Numbered from the stretch's first letter, positions 9,791 to 22,683 are shown. The stretch is DNA of 64,000 nucleotides from Durusdinium trenchii (GCA_963970005.1 CAXAMN010018668.1:120464-184463), one strand, 5' to 3'. The notes: generated from the letters alone by a model not told the origin. Numbers and translations are program-made.

Positions 9791-11155
9791 CTAAGAATGG
9801 CTGGGAGACTTTCGAAACCTCAATTGAGCTGGACAGCCGAAAGCGCTGCGAGGGCACTTCGTCTTCCGGCCTCGAACTCTCACATGAGCTAACGAACTGC
9901 AGTCTTGGAAAGCGCCAACTCCAATGCAAGTCACAGACTTCGGGATTGCCAAGTGTGTCAACGAGCTGCAACCATCGAACGCGTGACTTCCAATGTGTCT
10001 CACTGAGTTGCCAATGTTCAAGCTTTCTAATGAGCTACATCGATTGAATGCACGAACCCCAATGTTACACACGGAGTTTGGGATTGTCAAACTTGACAAA
10101 GAGCTGCACCGGAAAAAGGCACGCTGTCCAATGTGGTTCAAAGAGTTCGGAAGCACCACTCTTATCAACGAGTGGCAGCCACTGAAAGCACAGTCCCCAA
10201 TCTGGGTCACAGAGTCGGGAATCACCAAGCTTTTCAAGGAGCGACAGTCGCGGTAGGCATCACTTGCAATCTCTGTCACAGAGTTGGGTATGGTCAAGGT
10301 TTCCAAGGAGCTGCAGTGTTGGAAGGCACTAGGTGAAATACGCGTTACAAAGCTGGGGATTGCCAAGCGTGACAATGAGCTGCAACCTTCAAAAGCAAAG
10401 TCCCCGATGTCAGTCACTGCATCAGGCATTATCAAGCTTGCCAAGGACTTGCAACCTTTGAAGGCAAAGGCTCCAATTTGAGTCACCGAGTCGGACACTG
10501 TCAAGCTCGTCAAAGAGCTGCATCCACCGAAGGCAAAGAAATCGATGCTCGTCACAGAGCGAGGAATCGTTACACTCTTTAAGGAGATGCAGCCGTGAAA
10601 TGTAAAGCAGCCAATGCGAGTTACAGAATTCGGAATTGTGACATTTGCCAAAGACCTGCACCCTCTGAATGCAGAGTGTCCAAGGTATGACACAGAGTTT
10701 GGAATCTCCACAGTCTGCAGTGAGCTACAAAAGCCAAAAGCATTGTCCCCAATCAAAGCAACTGACTTGGGGATTGTCACTTCGACCAAAGAAACACATT
10801 TGAGAAAGGCACTTTCTGCGATGTGCGCTACAGTCTCTGGGACGGCCACGACAAGCAGGTCTCTCACATCACAACCCGAGTCTTGTCTGCTTGAGCACTC
10901 AACTGGGCTGATTGTAAAGAGAACATTCACAACAGCTTCTGGAGAAATTCTGGAGGTAGCAAGTGTTTCATCAGCGTCCTGCAACTTCTGCCCCTCAACA
11001 ACTAAATCTACCGTGGTCATACTGCGCACGACCTCGTCTTCACACGGCTGCCATTCTTTTAGCTTTTGCTTAAACTCCCGGATGCTTAGGTTCGGCATCA
11101 CTTCAAGAATGATCACTTTGCCATTCATTTGCCGGACTGGGATCCTCATCGCCAT
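9791..11155 (-). CDS. Ubiquitin-like plus BspA-type leucine-rich-repeat protein
   Basis: The clearest gene of the window: an intronless frame of 454 codons. The start is chosen at ATG 11155-11153 because it sits in GCCATGGCG; a second ATG follows two codons later, and the frame upstream opens only with non-ATG codons after a TAG. Residues 3 to about 85 look like a ubiquitin-like domain (MRIPVRQMNGKVIILEVMPN at the start, a DLVVEGQKLQDADETL segment). From about residue 100 to 430 there are 14 repeats of 23 residues of the form PNSVTxIGxxAFxGCSSLxxLTI, the LRR_5/BspA class. The tail is basic. No signal peptide or membrane segment is seen, so it is probably intracellular. Such proteins are numerous in dinoflagellates and other protists; a role in protein binding is inferred only. 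No polyadenylation-like tail or target duplication shows recent retroposition. Confidence 0.9.
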   Translation of the reverse strand: MAMRIPVRQMNGKVIILEVMPNLSIREFKQKLKEWQPCEDEVVRSMTTVDLVVEGQKLQDADETLATSRISPEAVVNVLFTISPVECSSRQDSGCDVRDLLVVAVPETVAHIAESAFLKCVSLVEVTIPKSVALIGDNAFGFCSSLQTVEIPNSVSYLGHSAFRGCRSLANVTIPNSVTRIGCFTFHGCISLKSVTIPRSVTSIDFFAFGGCSSLTSLTVSDSVTQIGAFAFKGCKSLASLIMPDAVTDIGDFAFEGCSSLSRLAIPSFVTRISPSAFQHCSSLETLTIPNSVTEIASDAYRDCRSLKSLVIPDSVTQIGDCAFSGCHSLIRVVLPNSLNHIGQRAFFRCSSLSSLTIPNSVCNIGVRAFNRCSSLESLNIGNSVRHIGSHAFDGCSSLTHLAIPKSVTCIGVGAFQDCSSLAHVRVRGRKTKCPRSAFGCPAQLRFRKSPSHS

Positions 11156-11191
11156 GGCCACACACAAATTCCGATCGTAATCTGTTTGCAC

Positions 11192-13867
11192 ATCTTGCTA
11201 CATCGCTTTGGAAAGCCACACAGCCGCTCAGAACACCTTTTGGCTCGGTCCTGGTTATTGTTCATCATTGAATCATGGTACTCTTCTTGCATCCAGAAAT
11301 GCTGCTAGCTTGGTGTGAGCTCTTGATGGCTTGAAATAAAGGAGGCTTCAAGTCAATGAATTACATCCCGTGCATCTCTCAATGCCAACCTTGTTGAATT
11401 TAGATCTCCAGGTCCCAGTTCTGGCCGCCTGGGCCTAGCTTTACAAACAGTTGTTTTCGCTCGCTCGACCAACTCGCCCGAGTACAAACTCCTAGCCCTG
11501 CCCACCCTCTTGGACGCCTGAGTTCCACTGAGCCCTCCAAACCAAAGGCCGAGCCAGCCGGGAAGTAGCCCTCCCTAGGTCGAGGGAAAAACGTTCAGCA
11601 ATCCTGGAAGAATTCCTGTTTTTTAGGACTTCTCCTTGAGGCTTGCAGGTCTCAACCTCATTGATCATTGAGGTTGTTACTTCAGGCACCAACTTGATTC
11701 TTGATCCACTTGGCATGAGTGCTAGGCTTAAGCACAAGAGTTTGTTGTGGACGTCATTGTATGGTACAACAACCAACAGTACCAACTTTTGTGTCTGGAT
11801 CATACCTGTTCATAATCAAAGCAATATATAATTGACACATAACTATTATATAATTAAGGCATGCATACAAACCTTACACCATACACAACCATGGATTCAA
11901 GTACGGTCAAATCACCATTGGTCAAGTCCGCCTTGTTATGTAAAGTGTCAGTTTTATTATTTGTATAACGCGAATCAAAAAGACATTAATCCTATTATGT
12001 GATAATTGTCAGTGTATATATGTCAAGAATGTTTGATTGGAATATGTTAAGTAGTCGAAGTTATTGTATATTTTAATGTTTTTTGTTGTCCACGTTTATT
12101 ATATCAAACAAACTGTTGTCAATCTGTTATTCATCTACATAGGATCAACATCTACTGTCCCCATGTTTGCGAGTCACTATGTTAAAGCGAACATATTTGA
12201 ACATCCTCCGAATTGGAACCTTCCTTTTTGACACCACAAGAACGGAGGCGACAAGTGCATTTGAGGCCGTCACGAGCATGTCAGAGTCGCCGTGGCGGTG
12301 ATTTCCTAGGACTTTTGTGGCGATGCAGTCGGCGCTTGGATGGGCTTAGCCTGGTTTAGCTCCTTTGTGCAAGAAAAAACAAGAATCAAGTGTTCCAGTG
12401 TTCCATAAAATTCCTAGATGCACCGTACATACAGTTACATGTATATTTATGTATCAACCCAGTTTTCTCAGTAAAAAGCCTCAAACGCGACATGCAGAAA
12501 TGATCAGACATGTTCACATCTCCAATCAAAGCCCGCCAGTGACTGGGGCTATCCAACCCGGCTGTTGTCGGCATACACAATGCTGGCGCCCACCAGCCAT
12601 TCCCTCTCGTTCTCGTTCCTCGCACCGTAGTCGCCACAAGATGATGGCCTTGGTCGCAACATAGGAATGGCCAGTGACACTAGTGACCAGGGATGGCAAT
12701 CAAGGAGCCTTCTGGCTACAAGTAGTAAACCTTAGTATGGTCCAGTCAACTCCAAGACTGAGAAGTGGAAGGAATATGAAGGAATGGCTTAGAATTCCTT
12801 TATCTTTGTGCTACAATGAAAAGGTGTGACCCATGGATGCGAGGATTTAGAAGCAGGTGCAGCTTTGGGTAGTTTGTTGTTAGCACCTTCATTGAGTCGC
12901 ACCATATATATAATATATATATATATATACTGTAGTTGTGCTGTACAGCAAATCTCGGTCCAAAATCCACACCTGCACTTCGAATTAGTTCAATATAAGT
13001 TTTGATCGCATCTCGGCCCTCTAACGTGCAGCTCACGTTCGGATGAAAGGTTGGAGCTGCCTGGTGGAATCGTGGAAGGACAAAGAAGAACTTGTATAGG
13101 TGGCTGGAACCTTACTGTCAATAAATATATACTATATAATATATATATATACTTAGAAAATTGATGCGCGCAAGAAAAATCTTGACTTCAGCTTGAGACA
13201 TCTGTCTTTTCACATGTCTTCATCTCAAGGAAGCTTTGGTGCACCGGCTGTTTGTATCTTGAGTTACTCATTCGTCTGTCATCTGTACTTCAACTCCAAG
13301 CCTCTGGAGTCGTCGAGAAGGTTTGGCAGGTGCTTTGCAAATTCGACCACTGATACCCAGGGTCGCAAAGCAGCTTGCAGGTCTCAGTGTGTCGATGGGG
13401 GCAGTTTCAGAGTGCAGTTGGATGCAGTTTGTTGCAGTTTGATGCAGGATGCACGTGGCAATTCTCTTCCTCAAACTAATGATACGAGGATCGTCACATT
13501 GTCCGCTAATGCCGTTGGTTCCTGCTGTCTGCAAGGGCAGTGACCGGTAAATGATAGATCATTAGGAAGCCACACGGCACCAAAATAGGGGCCGCCATAC
13601 TCTTCGCAGTCTAAGCCTGAGAATGGGCCCAGACTGAAGGCGGGCTGGAAGGTCATCACTGGAACAATCGTGTTCATCAAGAAGAAAACTCGTTGCGTTC
13701 ACAATGTGGCAGTCCATCGGTTCCAAAGCTTATTACCCCTTTCGATTCCAACGAAGGAACAAACAATGCAGTCACACAACGTGACCCGGAGACTCACACA
13801 GGTACCCTGACTCCATCTGATTCCACACAAATTGGAACTAGCCTTCACTTGCTGAGCTTCCTGTTTG
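11192..13867. other. Non-coding stretch with TA microsatellites
   Basis: No supported gene. AT-rich at about 11820-12140. TA runs at about 12904-12930 and 13124-13152. Short frames at 12365-12664 and 13193-13543 lack motifs or splice context. Confidence 0.5.
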
Positions 13868-13943
13868 TACTAGCGATGGCCCCCGGCCTCCACCTACTAG
13901 CGATGGCCTCCAACCTAGTAGCGACGGCCTCCAATCAATAAGG
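13868..13943 (-). repeat. Family B repeat (21-bp unit), about 3 copies
   Basis: Tandem units close to TAGCGATGGCCTCCAACC. This copy also contains CTAGTAGCGACGG, joining it to the motif of family A, so the two families share a TAGCGATG core. Confidence 0.75.
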
Positions 13944-14119
13944 CGAAAGTGTCCACCGATTGTGCCAAGGTGCGACCGCTCCCCAGTGACGACCTCGTCG
14001 AGAAGATTCACTGACAGTCCATGAGTCCATGACAGTTCCACGTATGTAAATACGCACTGTATAATCACTATATATATATATATATACCTGAGAAGGGAGG
14101 GGACGAAAACCAGCCTTTG

Positions 14120-15260
14120 CGCCAAGGGGGGTGCCCTTAGGGTTAGGTTGGCGTTTGCAGGCAGGGCCGCTTGTTTTCGTTTTAGGTCAGGGGTGTGTAG
14201 AGTGGAGAAAGAGTAGCCGGAAGTGGTGAAGTTGACATGACATCGCAGCCACTCTCATAGGAGGTAGAAACAGATAGTATAGTATAGTACACAGGTTTGG
14301 GGGGGGTGCCCTTTTTTTGTCGTGGTTCGGGCGCGTTTTGGAGATGAAAAAGGGCACCCTCGAAGGAAGTGAGGTGTAGTAGGTTGCTGTGCGGTGCCAA
14401 TCAGTGAGCAAATATGGTTATGGCTATGGGGGGGTCAGGTTTTCGAGAGGAGACGTATAGCTGGAAGTGGTGAAGTGGATATTGCAGCTACTGGAGCGCC
14501 GAGATGAAGGGATTGGCTGACATCGGGCAAAGCGTGCGTTTAGGTGGTGAAGTTGACATCGTAGCCACTTGAGAGGGATAGAAACAGAAAGTATAGTATA
14601 CAGGTTCGGGTTCGTCGTGGTTCGGGTTTGTTTTGGAGGTGAAAAAGGGCACCCTCGAAGAAAGTGAGAGTGGTAGCTTGCTGTGTGCTGTCAGCAAAGA
14701 TGGGTATGGAGGGTCGAGGGGATCACCGCGACAAAGTTCCAAACCTTCCTCCTCCAACGCTTGCCCGCTGCAATCTGTTCTCTCTCCCGCCCTCAACAAT
14801 TTCTGAAGCAAGTCAGAACCTTCCTGCCTCATCCACGTGAACTCCCACCGCATAGGGGGTGCCCTCTTCAGTATGGCAACTACGCTAAGCTTGCCCGCAA
14901 CTGCAATCTGATCTCTTTCCTGCTCTCAAGTTTAAGGCCAGTTCTAACTTTTCCCGTCCCCTTGTCTTCCCTGTCCTCTCATCGACGTGAACTCTTTCCA
15001 CCGCAAATGGGGTGCCCTTTTCAGTCCGGCAACTCAGCCCGCTGCAAGCTGTTCTCTTGCATGCCCTCAACAGATGTCATGCACCCCATATGGGGTGCCC
15101 TTTTGAGTCCAGCAACTAGACCTTGCCGCTAAGCTTGCCCGCAGCTGCAATCTCTTTCCTGCTCTCAAGTATAGGGTCAATTCCAATCACTTTTCACGTC
15201 CGCTTGGCTTCCCTTTCCTCTCATCCACGTAAAGTCCCACCCCTAGTAAAAGCAGTTTAC
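14120..15260. repeat. Repeat zone with GGGTGCCC/GGGCACCC motifs
   Basis: A direct duplication is visible: about 14215-14380 and 14540-14670 share AAGTGGTGAAGTTGACAT, a TAGAAACAGA..AGTATAGTA block and GAAAAAGGGCACCCTCGAAG. From about 14740 onward, units of roughly 110-130 bp recur with GCCCGC..CTGCAATCTG, CCACGTGAACTC and GGGGTGCCCT. All long frames here are products of the repeats. A TA run lies just upstream at about 14066-14087. Confidence 0.75.
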
Positions 15261-17643
15261 ATGGCCTCCTGAGCCCCTCATGATGCTGATGATGCACTCT
15301 TCGCCGTCAATTACATCACTTGCATCACAACCATCCCTAAAAACCACTCATTTTTCACTACCTCCGGACCACCTCTGTTTTTCGCTCTCCTCCACCAAGA
15401 CTCTGGGTTAGCTTCTCCGAGATTGGCCTGCTCGCAACCACCCCCCCACACCCCCTTCAACTCACTTCGTTCGCTCCGTCAACCTCAAGCCTTGCCTATT
15501 GGCTGGCTTTCGTGATATAGTGGTTCCAAGTTTGTACGGACATTACGGTTCAAAAACAATGTCCCTTCCTGTATGATGCGCACACATGGAGATCTGAAGT
15601 CATGACGTGGTATTCTGTGATCTAGTATATTGGGTGACAAATCCAACGCTTGTCTATGCTTCTCAATTATCTACTTGAACATCTCTGATTCTAAAACAAA
15701 TGGGCACCTCGTCTTTCGGAAAGAAAAACCGCTTTCAGGTGCCCCCACTCGATCGGGCAGCTTTGGCGCCAGCATGTGGGTGCCTTGATTTGGCATTGGA
15801 CCCTCTTGGACTCTTGGATGAGACTTCTGGCAAGGATGTTCACTTCTGGTAGACGGACTGGAAAGTCTAAAAAGCTGACATTGGTTCGCGGAACGGTTCC
15901 CCGGTGTTCCCCATGTTTCCACAGATTGTTGTTTGAACAGTTGCAGGCGTTTGACTGTGGTACTGGATGCCAAAAGCCGACAAACCCTTGGCATAGCTAG
16001 TCGTAGACTGAACTCTCAAAATCTATGGCTGCAAACAGGAACCTGTAAATACGGAAATACATACCTGAGTCTAGCACCAAATCTGATAGCCAAGTAGGAC
16101 GGCAATCGCAGTTCCCACAAATTCTTTGAGCAGTCGCATCTGAAACTCAACTCAATGTTTCTCGCACCTGAAACTTGCCCTGCTCGCAACGAAACAAGGA
16201 ATCCACCTCAGCGCAGGCTTCCTTCACTGTCGATAGATTAGCTCCTGAAAATGCAACCGCTGTGCCACGGGGGCAACTCCCAAATATCTAAGGAATCTAA
16301 GGTATTCTAAGGTTTTCGATGTCAATGACAGTCAACACCGCACACTTTATGGTACTGTAGCTGATCTGGACATCATAAAGAACAACTTCTTCCACTGGTT
16401 TCCACTCCAGCTATCTAGGTCCATCACCTTCCATCCAGGCTCACAGAGCGCTGCGCACAAACCACCATGGGGCAGGCGACTCAGCAGGCAAATGGGGTGT
16501 AATGGGAGAGCTCGGGGGGGCCTGGAAGACCCAGCATTAATTGCTGTCGCAACTCCAATGTTATCGATTGTTATTATGCATTTCTGCATTTCTGCACTTC
16601 TTAGCAAAAACCCTTGCTGCTCATGTCCTGAATTGAAGGTGTGTCTATCAGCACTTGATTTTTGGGACTTTATGTTTCGTAAGTTAGGTACGTCTTTCGA
16701 GTGGTGACGATTCAGTGATTTAGTGATCATCTGCTTATGTTTTATGTACTAGTCTGTTAGGCGAACCCTTTGGTACATGTTCAACAACTTGATACTTTGG
16801 CTTTAATACAAAAAATGTCGTACCCAAAGTGCAAACTCAGAACTGCTGTCATCCAAGCTTATTGGTCCTGGCGCCCGAGCTTGCTGGTAGAGATGTTAGG
16901 GCCTTACACGACAAAACAGGGATTGTGAACACTTGGAGGGCACCAGGGCCTGGTCAATGAGAGGGTGGGATCGTCACTAGTTGCAACCCATTGGTGGAAA
17001 CTGAAGCTCTAGTTCACAGCCTCAAATATCTCAAATTAGTTATTTTGAGGTGCTACCAAGGATTGAAGGTAATCTGGCAAACATCAATCAGGTTTGCTGC
17101 TCTTACCATTGGGATCAAAGGTCCTTTCCTGATGAACCTTGCTGGATTGTGCAAACAAGAAGAACAGCCTTTCGAAAATTTGGTGCTGAACTTGTCTTGG
17201 AAAATGGGTGCTGGCATGTGCTGGCTTTGTGGTTCGCAAGCCCGCGAAACCACCACGGCAAATAATATATAGACCCGGAAAGTCACGGGATCACGTTGAG
17301 GGGGAGAAGGGTTACAAGCATCAGCTCTGGATCTATGTCGTGCACTAAACGCCAAGCGGCAATACAGGTTGTCTGTTGACCTGGTGCGGTCTAGTGTTCT
17401 GCAACATGATCGGCCACCAAAGACTGCAACACGATTATCCCACCATAAACAAGAACTGCTGGCTCAATTTTGCCCTCTGCTACTAGCTACTTGTGAGAAC
17501 TAGTTCCAGAACAAACAAAGTGCCCTGAACCTTGCCTAAGAGAGTGGAACCTCTGAACCAGTATGCTCAGGAAGGATCTACAAGACACAAAGGCCTTGAA
17601 TACCATCCCTTTCGGAACTTGACAGAAGATGCTAAAAGATCAA
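15261..17643. other. Non-coding stretch
   Basis: No firm gene. Minus-strand frames at 15671-15994 and 17053-17355 and a plus frame at 16991-17272 show no motif. Confidence 0.4.
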
Positions 17644-17672
17644 GTAATTACATATGTAACATATGTAATTAC
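17644..17672. repeat. Perfect 13-bp inverted repeat, 3-nt spacer
   Basis: GTAATTACATATG and its reverse complement flank TAA. An isolated AT-rich palindrome; no partner gene is evident. Confidence 0.8.
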
Positions 17673-17708
17673 ATCAAGTACTGAAAAAAAAGAAAACTCT
17701 AGCTTTTT

Positions 17709-17785
17709 TTGTCGCTACTAGTAACAAGTGCCTTACTAGTAATAGTCATTCGCTATTAGTAACTGAAGATACTAGTAACTAATTC
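17709..17785. repeat. Family A repeat, degenerate
   Basis: Repeated CTAGTAAC(AAG) units with variants such as CTATTAGTAACTG. It lacks the GGGGCTCCTGG block, so it is a shorter or older member. Confidence 0.6.
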
Positions 17786-20340
17786 AATTAGTTCCGCCTT
17801 GCAGGATCCCATGCTGCGAAGTTGGTCATCTCTGAGGTATCAGGAGGCTCCTGGAGTCGACGGAAGCAACCAACAGCCCTCCGTCCATCCGGCCAGCCGT
17901 CCGCTACGAATCTGTAACAAGAAAAATCCCCAATCGCGGTGCTGGGAAGAGTAGGCAGAATGAGGCACAATAGGCTGACAACCAATCAAAACCCTGATGA
18001 CTTGCTGACAACCATACCAATTCGGCCTTTGAGCTGTTGGTTATTTTTTGAGAAGAGCAGCTGTCTTTTGTCTTCCCCAGCAGTAGGCCTTTGCAAACCC
18101 AATTGCCGTGTGACTCGAATGCTCCGCAAAGCTATGAACTGGATACAAAACACAATACGCCGTAGAGTGACCATTAAAGGATCAGTTCAAGTCTAGCTTT
18201 GCTGTGCAGCACCACGCTTCCCAGCCTTCCTCACCAATTTGAGGCAACAAACGAACATCGCACTGTGCTTTTCTACTCACTGCTGGTGTATATCACGACA
18301 AAATGTACAATCTCCACCTGTTGTGTTCCTAATGCCTGATGACACAAACACTTACATTCAGGCAGTGAACCGAGGGAGCTGTCACACGCACGCACGCGCA
18401 CGCACACACACACACACACACTGTGTGAGATATGGCCCAGCCTCACAAGAGGAGTTTTCGCATGTGGGATAAGGTGTCTCCTCAGCTCATCCAAGTATTC
18501 TCCCATTAAATCCAGCAAACTGAAGTGCTCTGTTCAGAACAAAGCAAAACAAAGTGGAACTGAACACCTGAATGCACAGGAAGTTCTGAGTCTGGCTATC
18601 GGCACGCCACTCTCTCTCATGCAACCACCATGTTTCAGCGGCCTGACGACTGGCATTCATCAAGCACCAACTAGGCCTAGGACGAAGATGGCAAAGTATC
18701 GATCAAAGAGCTTGCAGCCTTGGTGTGGCTCAGATGTGGCACCAGGCCGGCCAGGCCCGTGGCTATCGGGGTCAAGAGAAGTGATCAAACATCAACACGT
18801 GTCCACAGTTGCAGCAAGCCAATGGAACAATGTCAACGTGTCTCGAATTTATACAATGCCACATTCAAATTGTGCACGGTGCTGGACAACACGTCAACCA
18901 TGGCCAGGCCATTTAAGCAGAATTTCGCACATTCGTCCAACACAACTCCATGTATCGGAACAACTGAAGCCAAGATGTACAGAAATGGCCCAGCCGGGAC
19001 AAAGTGAACTGTGCCAAGGGAAAAACCGATCTACATAGAAGTATCCGATTTGCTGACAGCTATTTGAGAGACAGGCTGAAGTTGCCTGGCACGGAGGGTC
19101 GGGATTTAGGAAAGCAGCCAATCGTAACATCTGAAATTCCTGCAAGTCTCCCGTATTCAATCAGTTTGTATTAGCAGCGCCTTGCCTCATGTCAAAGGCG
19201 AACGCAATCCCGCTCTTCATACACGTATATAGACTATACCGCAGAAAGAACATTTACCAGGTCCTTTGGTGCAATGCAAAGGAATGAAAACACTTTCACG
19301 CTGGTCGGGCTGATCGGGCCTGTGGGTGTGAGCCCCGGAGCGCACAAAAGAGGGCGCGTGTCATCTGAGGGCACCAAGGTGTACGCTTGCACATAGTAAC
19401 TGGGCCGAGCATTCCGGTGCGTTTTGATGATTGACGTGGGAAGGTTGTATGGGGACAGTGGACACTCCTCATGAGTGTGTCATATTGTTCATGAAGTCAT
19501 CATATATATATATATATATTTGTTGTTTTGATTTCAGGGACTACCTACCTGGCTTTGATGTAAGTTAATTAATTAGTTCTTTAACAAACACGACTCAAGA
19601 AACCTGGTTTGCTGAAGAAACACTTGTAGCACAATAAACGAGAACACAAATCTACACACAAACATCAAACAAACGAAACCAACACATGAACACATGTCAA
19701 AACACAAAACAAACAATAAAACATAACAGACAACAACTCCTGCAAGTTGGCTGTCGTAGTTGCCACCGGTAGCCCCGAGAGATGACATAGGAAAGCAGTT
19801 CACGAAGCACACGGGCTTGTAGTAGGCAACTCCAAGCCAACATGATTGAGTGCGGCAACTGTATATATATATATGATACAGAAAGGAAAACAAAATACCT
19901 TGGCATCCAGGATTCACAGCCAAAGGATTGGCAGTTGGCAGCTTGAGCCTCCCCATGTTTCTCTTGAAGCTTGGCTGGTTTCAGGCTGAAGCCCTCCAGA
20001 TTCTAAAGCATGTCTTCTTGAGAGCATGCGCCTGCCAGCGGCGGTAGAGTGAGACATTGGGTACCCAGTCCAGTTTGAAAGGGCGGCCCAAACCCAAACG
20101 CAAGTATCCATCCAAGTGGAATGGCTATCGAGCCAACTCTTGGAAGCTCCGCATCCTGGCATGTTAAAGTAGGCAGAAGGTCACTCTCTTCCAATGCCAC
20201 ATGAGTGGGCAACAAGCGTGTTGCCCTTCCTTTTCTGTGCTGACTGACAAGCCTGCATAGGTCTATGTGGCGATTGCCTTCACTTGCTTGACGGTGCCCA
20301 AGCTTTGCAGCCCCAGCATCTCCTGAGCTGGCTCCTGGCT
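17786..20340. other. Non-coding stretch with microsatellites
   Basis: A CACG/CA microsatellite at about 18384-18421 and TA runs at about 19502-19520 and 19862-19874. Frames at 18619-19038 (+) and 20003-20377 (-) are open, but no motif or paired splice sites were identified. Confidence 0.4.
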
Positions 20341-20730
20341 TTACTGGTGCATTACATATCTCTCGCAGCTCTGACACGGAATTATTTCTATGGCAAATTT
20401 ACATAGTGGGCAAAGGCTTGCCATCTTTTGAGAGGGCTTGGCATGACGCTCCTGCTTGTTCTCAAAGGTTATCAGCTTCCAGTCCAAGCACATAGCCCAG
20501 CCCAATTCCAAGAAAAGGGATCCAGCCCAAAAGGAGACTATTGAGATCAATTTGGAGAGGGCTATGCAGCTCCACAAAAGAGAGGGCTGCAGTTTTCTCT
20601 CAAGTGCACCCCTAATCAGCTTCCGTGCCTTAAGCTGGAACTTCTTGGACTGACAGCTCTTTAAGGCAGCCAGAGCATCCTTTTGGTCTTTAAGAGCCTT
20701 TTCACCAAGGGCCTTAGCCAACCCTGCCAA
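20341..20730 (-). CDS. Weak candidate coding tract, unrecognised
   Basis: A 129-codon minus frame. Its start (LGEKALKDQKDALAALKSCQ) is strongly helical and lysine-rich; the end has CPLCKFAIEIIPCQSCERY, four cysteines in a CxxC...CxxC layout that could bind a metal. The middle is hydrophobic. It could be an exon, a degraded mobile-element gag-like piece, or chance. No boundaries could be fixed. Confidence 0.25.
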   Translation of the reverse strand: MAGLAKALGEKALKDQKDALAALKSCQSKKFQLKARKLIRGALERKLQPSLLWSCIALSKLISIVSFWAGSLFLELGWAMCLDWKLITFENKQERHAKPSQKMASLCPLCKFAIEIIPCQSCERYVMHQ

Positions 20731-22683
20731 ACCCTCACCCTTTCATACCCCTTGTCAGCCTTGGCCTTGCAGGCCACCCCGAAGGAAGAAGACCAGCGCG
20801 AGGTGGCATGACAATCCGACAACAAAAGAGTGCAGGTTTGTTCGGAGCCTCACGTCAGACCACGGGCACGGAAGGGAAGGGAGAAGGTGGAAACAGGGCG
20901 AAGGGTGGCAAGGAGAAGGGAAGCCAAGGAGGCTTCAAGCCATGCAGCGGAGGTCATTTGTTGAGTATTGAGAAACCCAGAACCTGAGGAGGCCCACCCT
21001 GTGCGGGCCAGAAGGCGAAGCTGTTTCCGCAACCAAAGGTGATGTTGCTCCAAGCTCTTTTTTGGGTCCAGGTAGCTGTAGCTATGGGGTTCTTTCTTCA
21101 AACAAGAATGGGCTGGCTGTGCGCGCTGATGGGGTGTCTGTGCTGGGTGCTGTGTCTGGTGCGTGTGAGCTGGCTGTGCCCGCTGTGGCCGAGAGGGTGT
21201 GGCACCGCCGATGTGTGAGCTGGTTGCTGCACTTTGGAGCCTGGGTGCTGGTGCCGCTGCAGGGTGCTGCCAAATGAGTGGCCGTGTGCGCTCTGGAGAT
21301 TCGGCTGAAATAATGGTGCGGCCCACAAATATGTTTGCTTTCTGGGGCATATGCGGCAGCGGCCTTTGAAGGGGCACGCTGGTATTGTGATCTTAATTCG
21401 CTTGCATAATTTTTTTTCTTGGCAGGCCGCCAAAGGCCTTTCTGCCGCTGACTTGCAGCTGCTCCTCATGGCCAGTCAAATCATCTCCTGCAGAAGAATA
21501 ATCAAAGCAACCTGTGCCGTGATTGATTGGACAACATTCCACATTGCGCAATCTAGTTATTCATGTGTATTCCATCTAACGTCACCCACATTCGAAGGCT
21601 TCGCTTGAATCACCGTCCTGCACAAACTTGTGCATCACATTGAACAACTTACAACCAATCAGTCCGCCTAAACACTGCACAACCCAACACAAAACAACAC
21701 CCAACAAACAAACAAACAAACAAACAAACACACAAAAAAACAACGAAACAAAGAACCACACACATCTTAACTTTGCGAGTTTGGAAGCTATTCATGAGCG
21801 AACGATACAAAACCGCAACATACTGAAAACAAGAACCATTGCCCCTTACCGCCTTTATCAATATCTGGGCATCTGGACTCATTGAGCATATCCACTGGCA
21901 GCGGGGGCCCATCTGGTGGGCCAGGATGTGAAGTGCAAGTTGGGCAAGGACCTAGAGCTGAGGCTGAGGTGATGCTGCTGGGTTCAGCTGGGCCTCTAGC
22001 AAGTCCGATGGAAGCTGTTACTCTTGGATACTTCTTGGATCCTCACACAAATTGAAGTAAGCAACAAAACAATGAAAGCGAATATAAGCCTAGCATAGAA
22101 AGCTCATTCAAATAAACATACCACTTGAATGATGCACATTCAAAAAAAGAACAGCGGGGTCTGCTGCTTTATTAAAACATGTCGGTTGTACTTATACTAT
22201 ACACTGATTCTGGTGAATGCAAGTTGTATAGCTACGAAGAGTTTGCAACTGCACCTGAAACACAGCTGAACTACTGTAGATGAAGTTTTGCTCTCGGTCT
22301 ACATCAACATGGATCCCGGAAAAATGACAGCCAAAACCACAACAAAAACAGGCCATTTGTCCAAATGCAGTGGAAAACCACAAGAAAGCAATACAAAGCA
22401 TTGCAAGAATATGCAAAAGATTGAAAAACATCCGCATTTCCTCCATGAATCCTAGCATCGCACAACACTTAGTGGCGGGCCAAACCCAAGGCAAAACAAA
22501 CATGAAAACAAAACCAAATCAAATGAGACAAACGAGACAAATGCGAGGAATGTAATTGTTGAATTGAATCATGTACAGTAACACCTCAGGTGCCAATGCC
22601 TGTCAAAAATGCTAAGAATCAGATCCGGCCAACCCGGTAATTTGTTGTAAGGGGGTGTTATATATATATATATATATTAATTT
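20731..22683. other. Non-coding stretch with simple repeats
   Basis: An (AAAC)n-like tract at about 21703-21735 produces runs of Cys/Val/Phe/Leu on the minus strand. A TA run lies at about 22659-22678. A frame at 20850-21377 (-) is rich in Ala, Pro and Gln and unlikely to be real. Confidence 0.45.

Noticed and set aside
11234-11250. CCTTTTGGCTCGG, partly like the dinoflagellate spliced leader (TTTTGGCTC core)
   Set aside because: Only about ten bases match, and it points away from the BspA-like gene, so it is not a relic leader for that gene.
14137-14150. Telomere-like TTAGGGTTAGG
   Set aside because: Less than two units; too short to mean an interstitial telomere.
21628-21912. Cys/Val/Phe-rich frame around an (AAAC)n tract
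   Set aside because: Microsatellite translation only.
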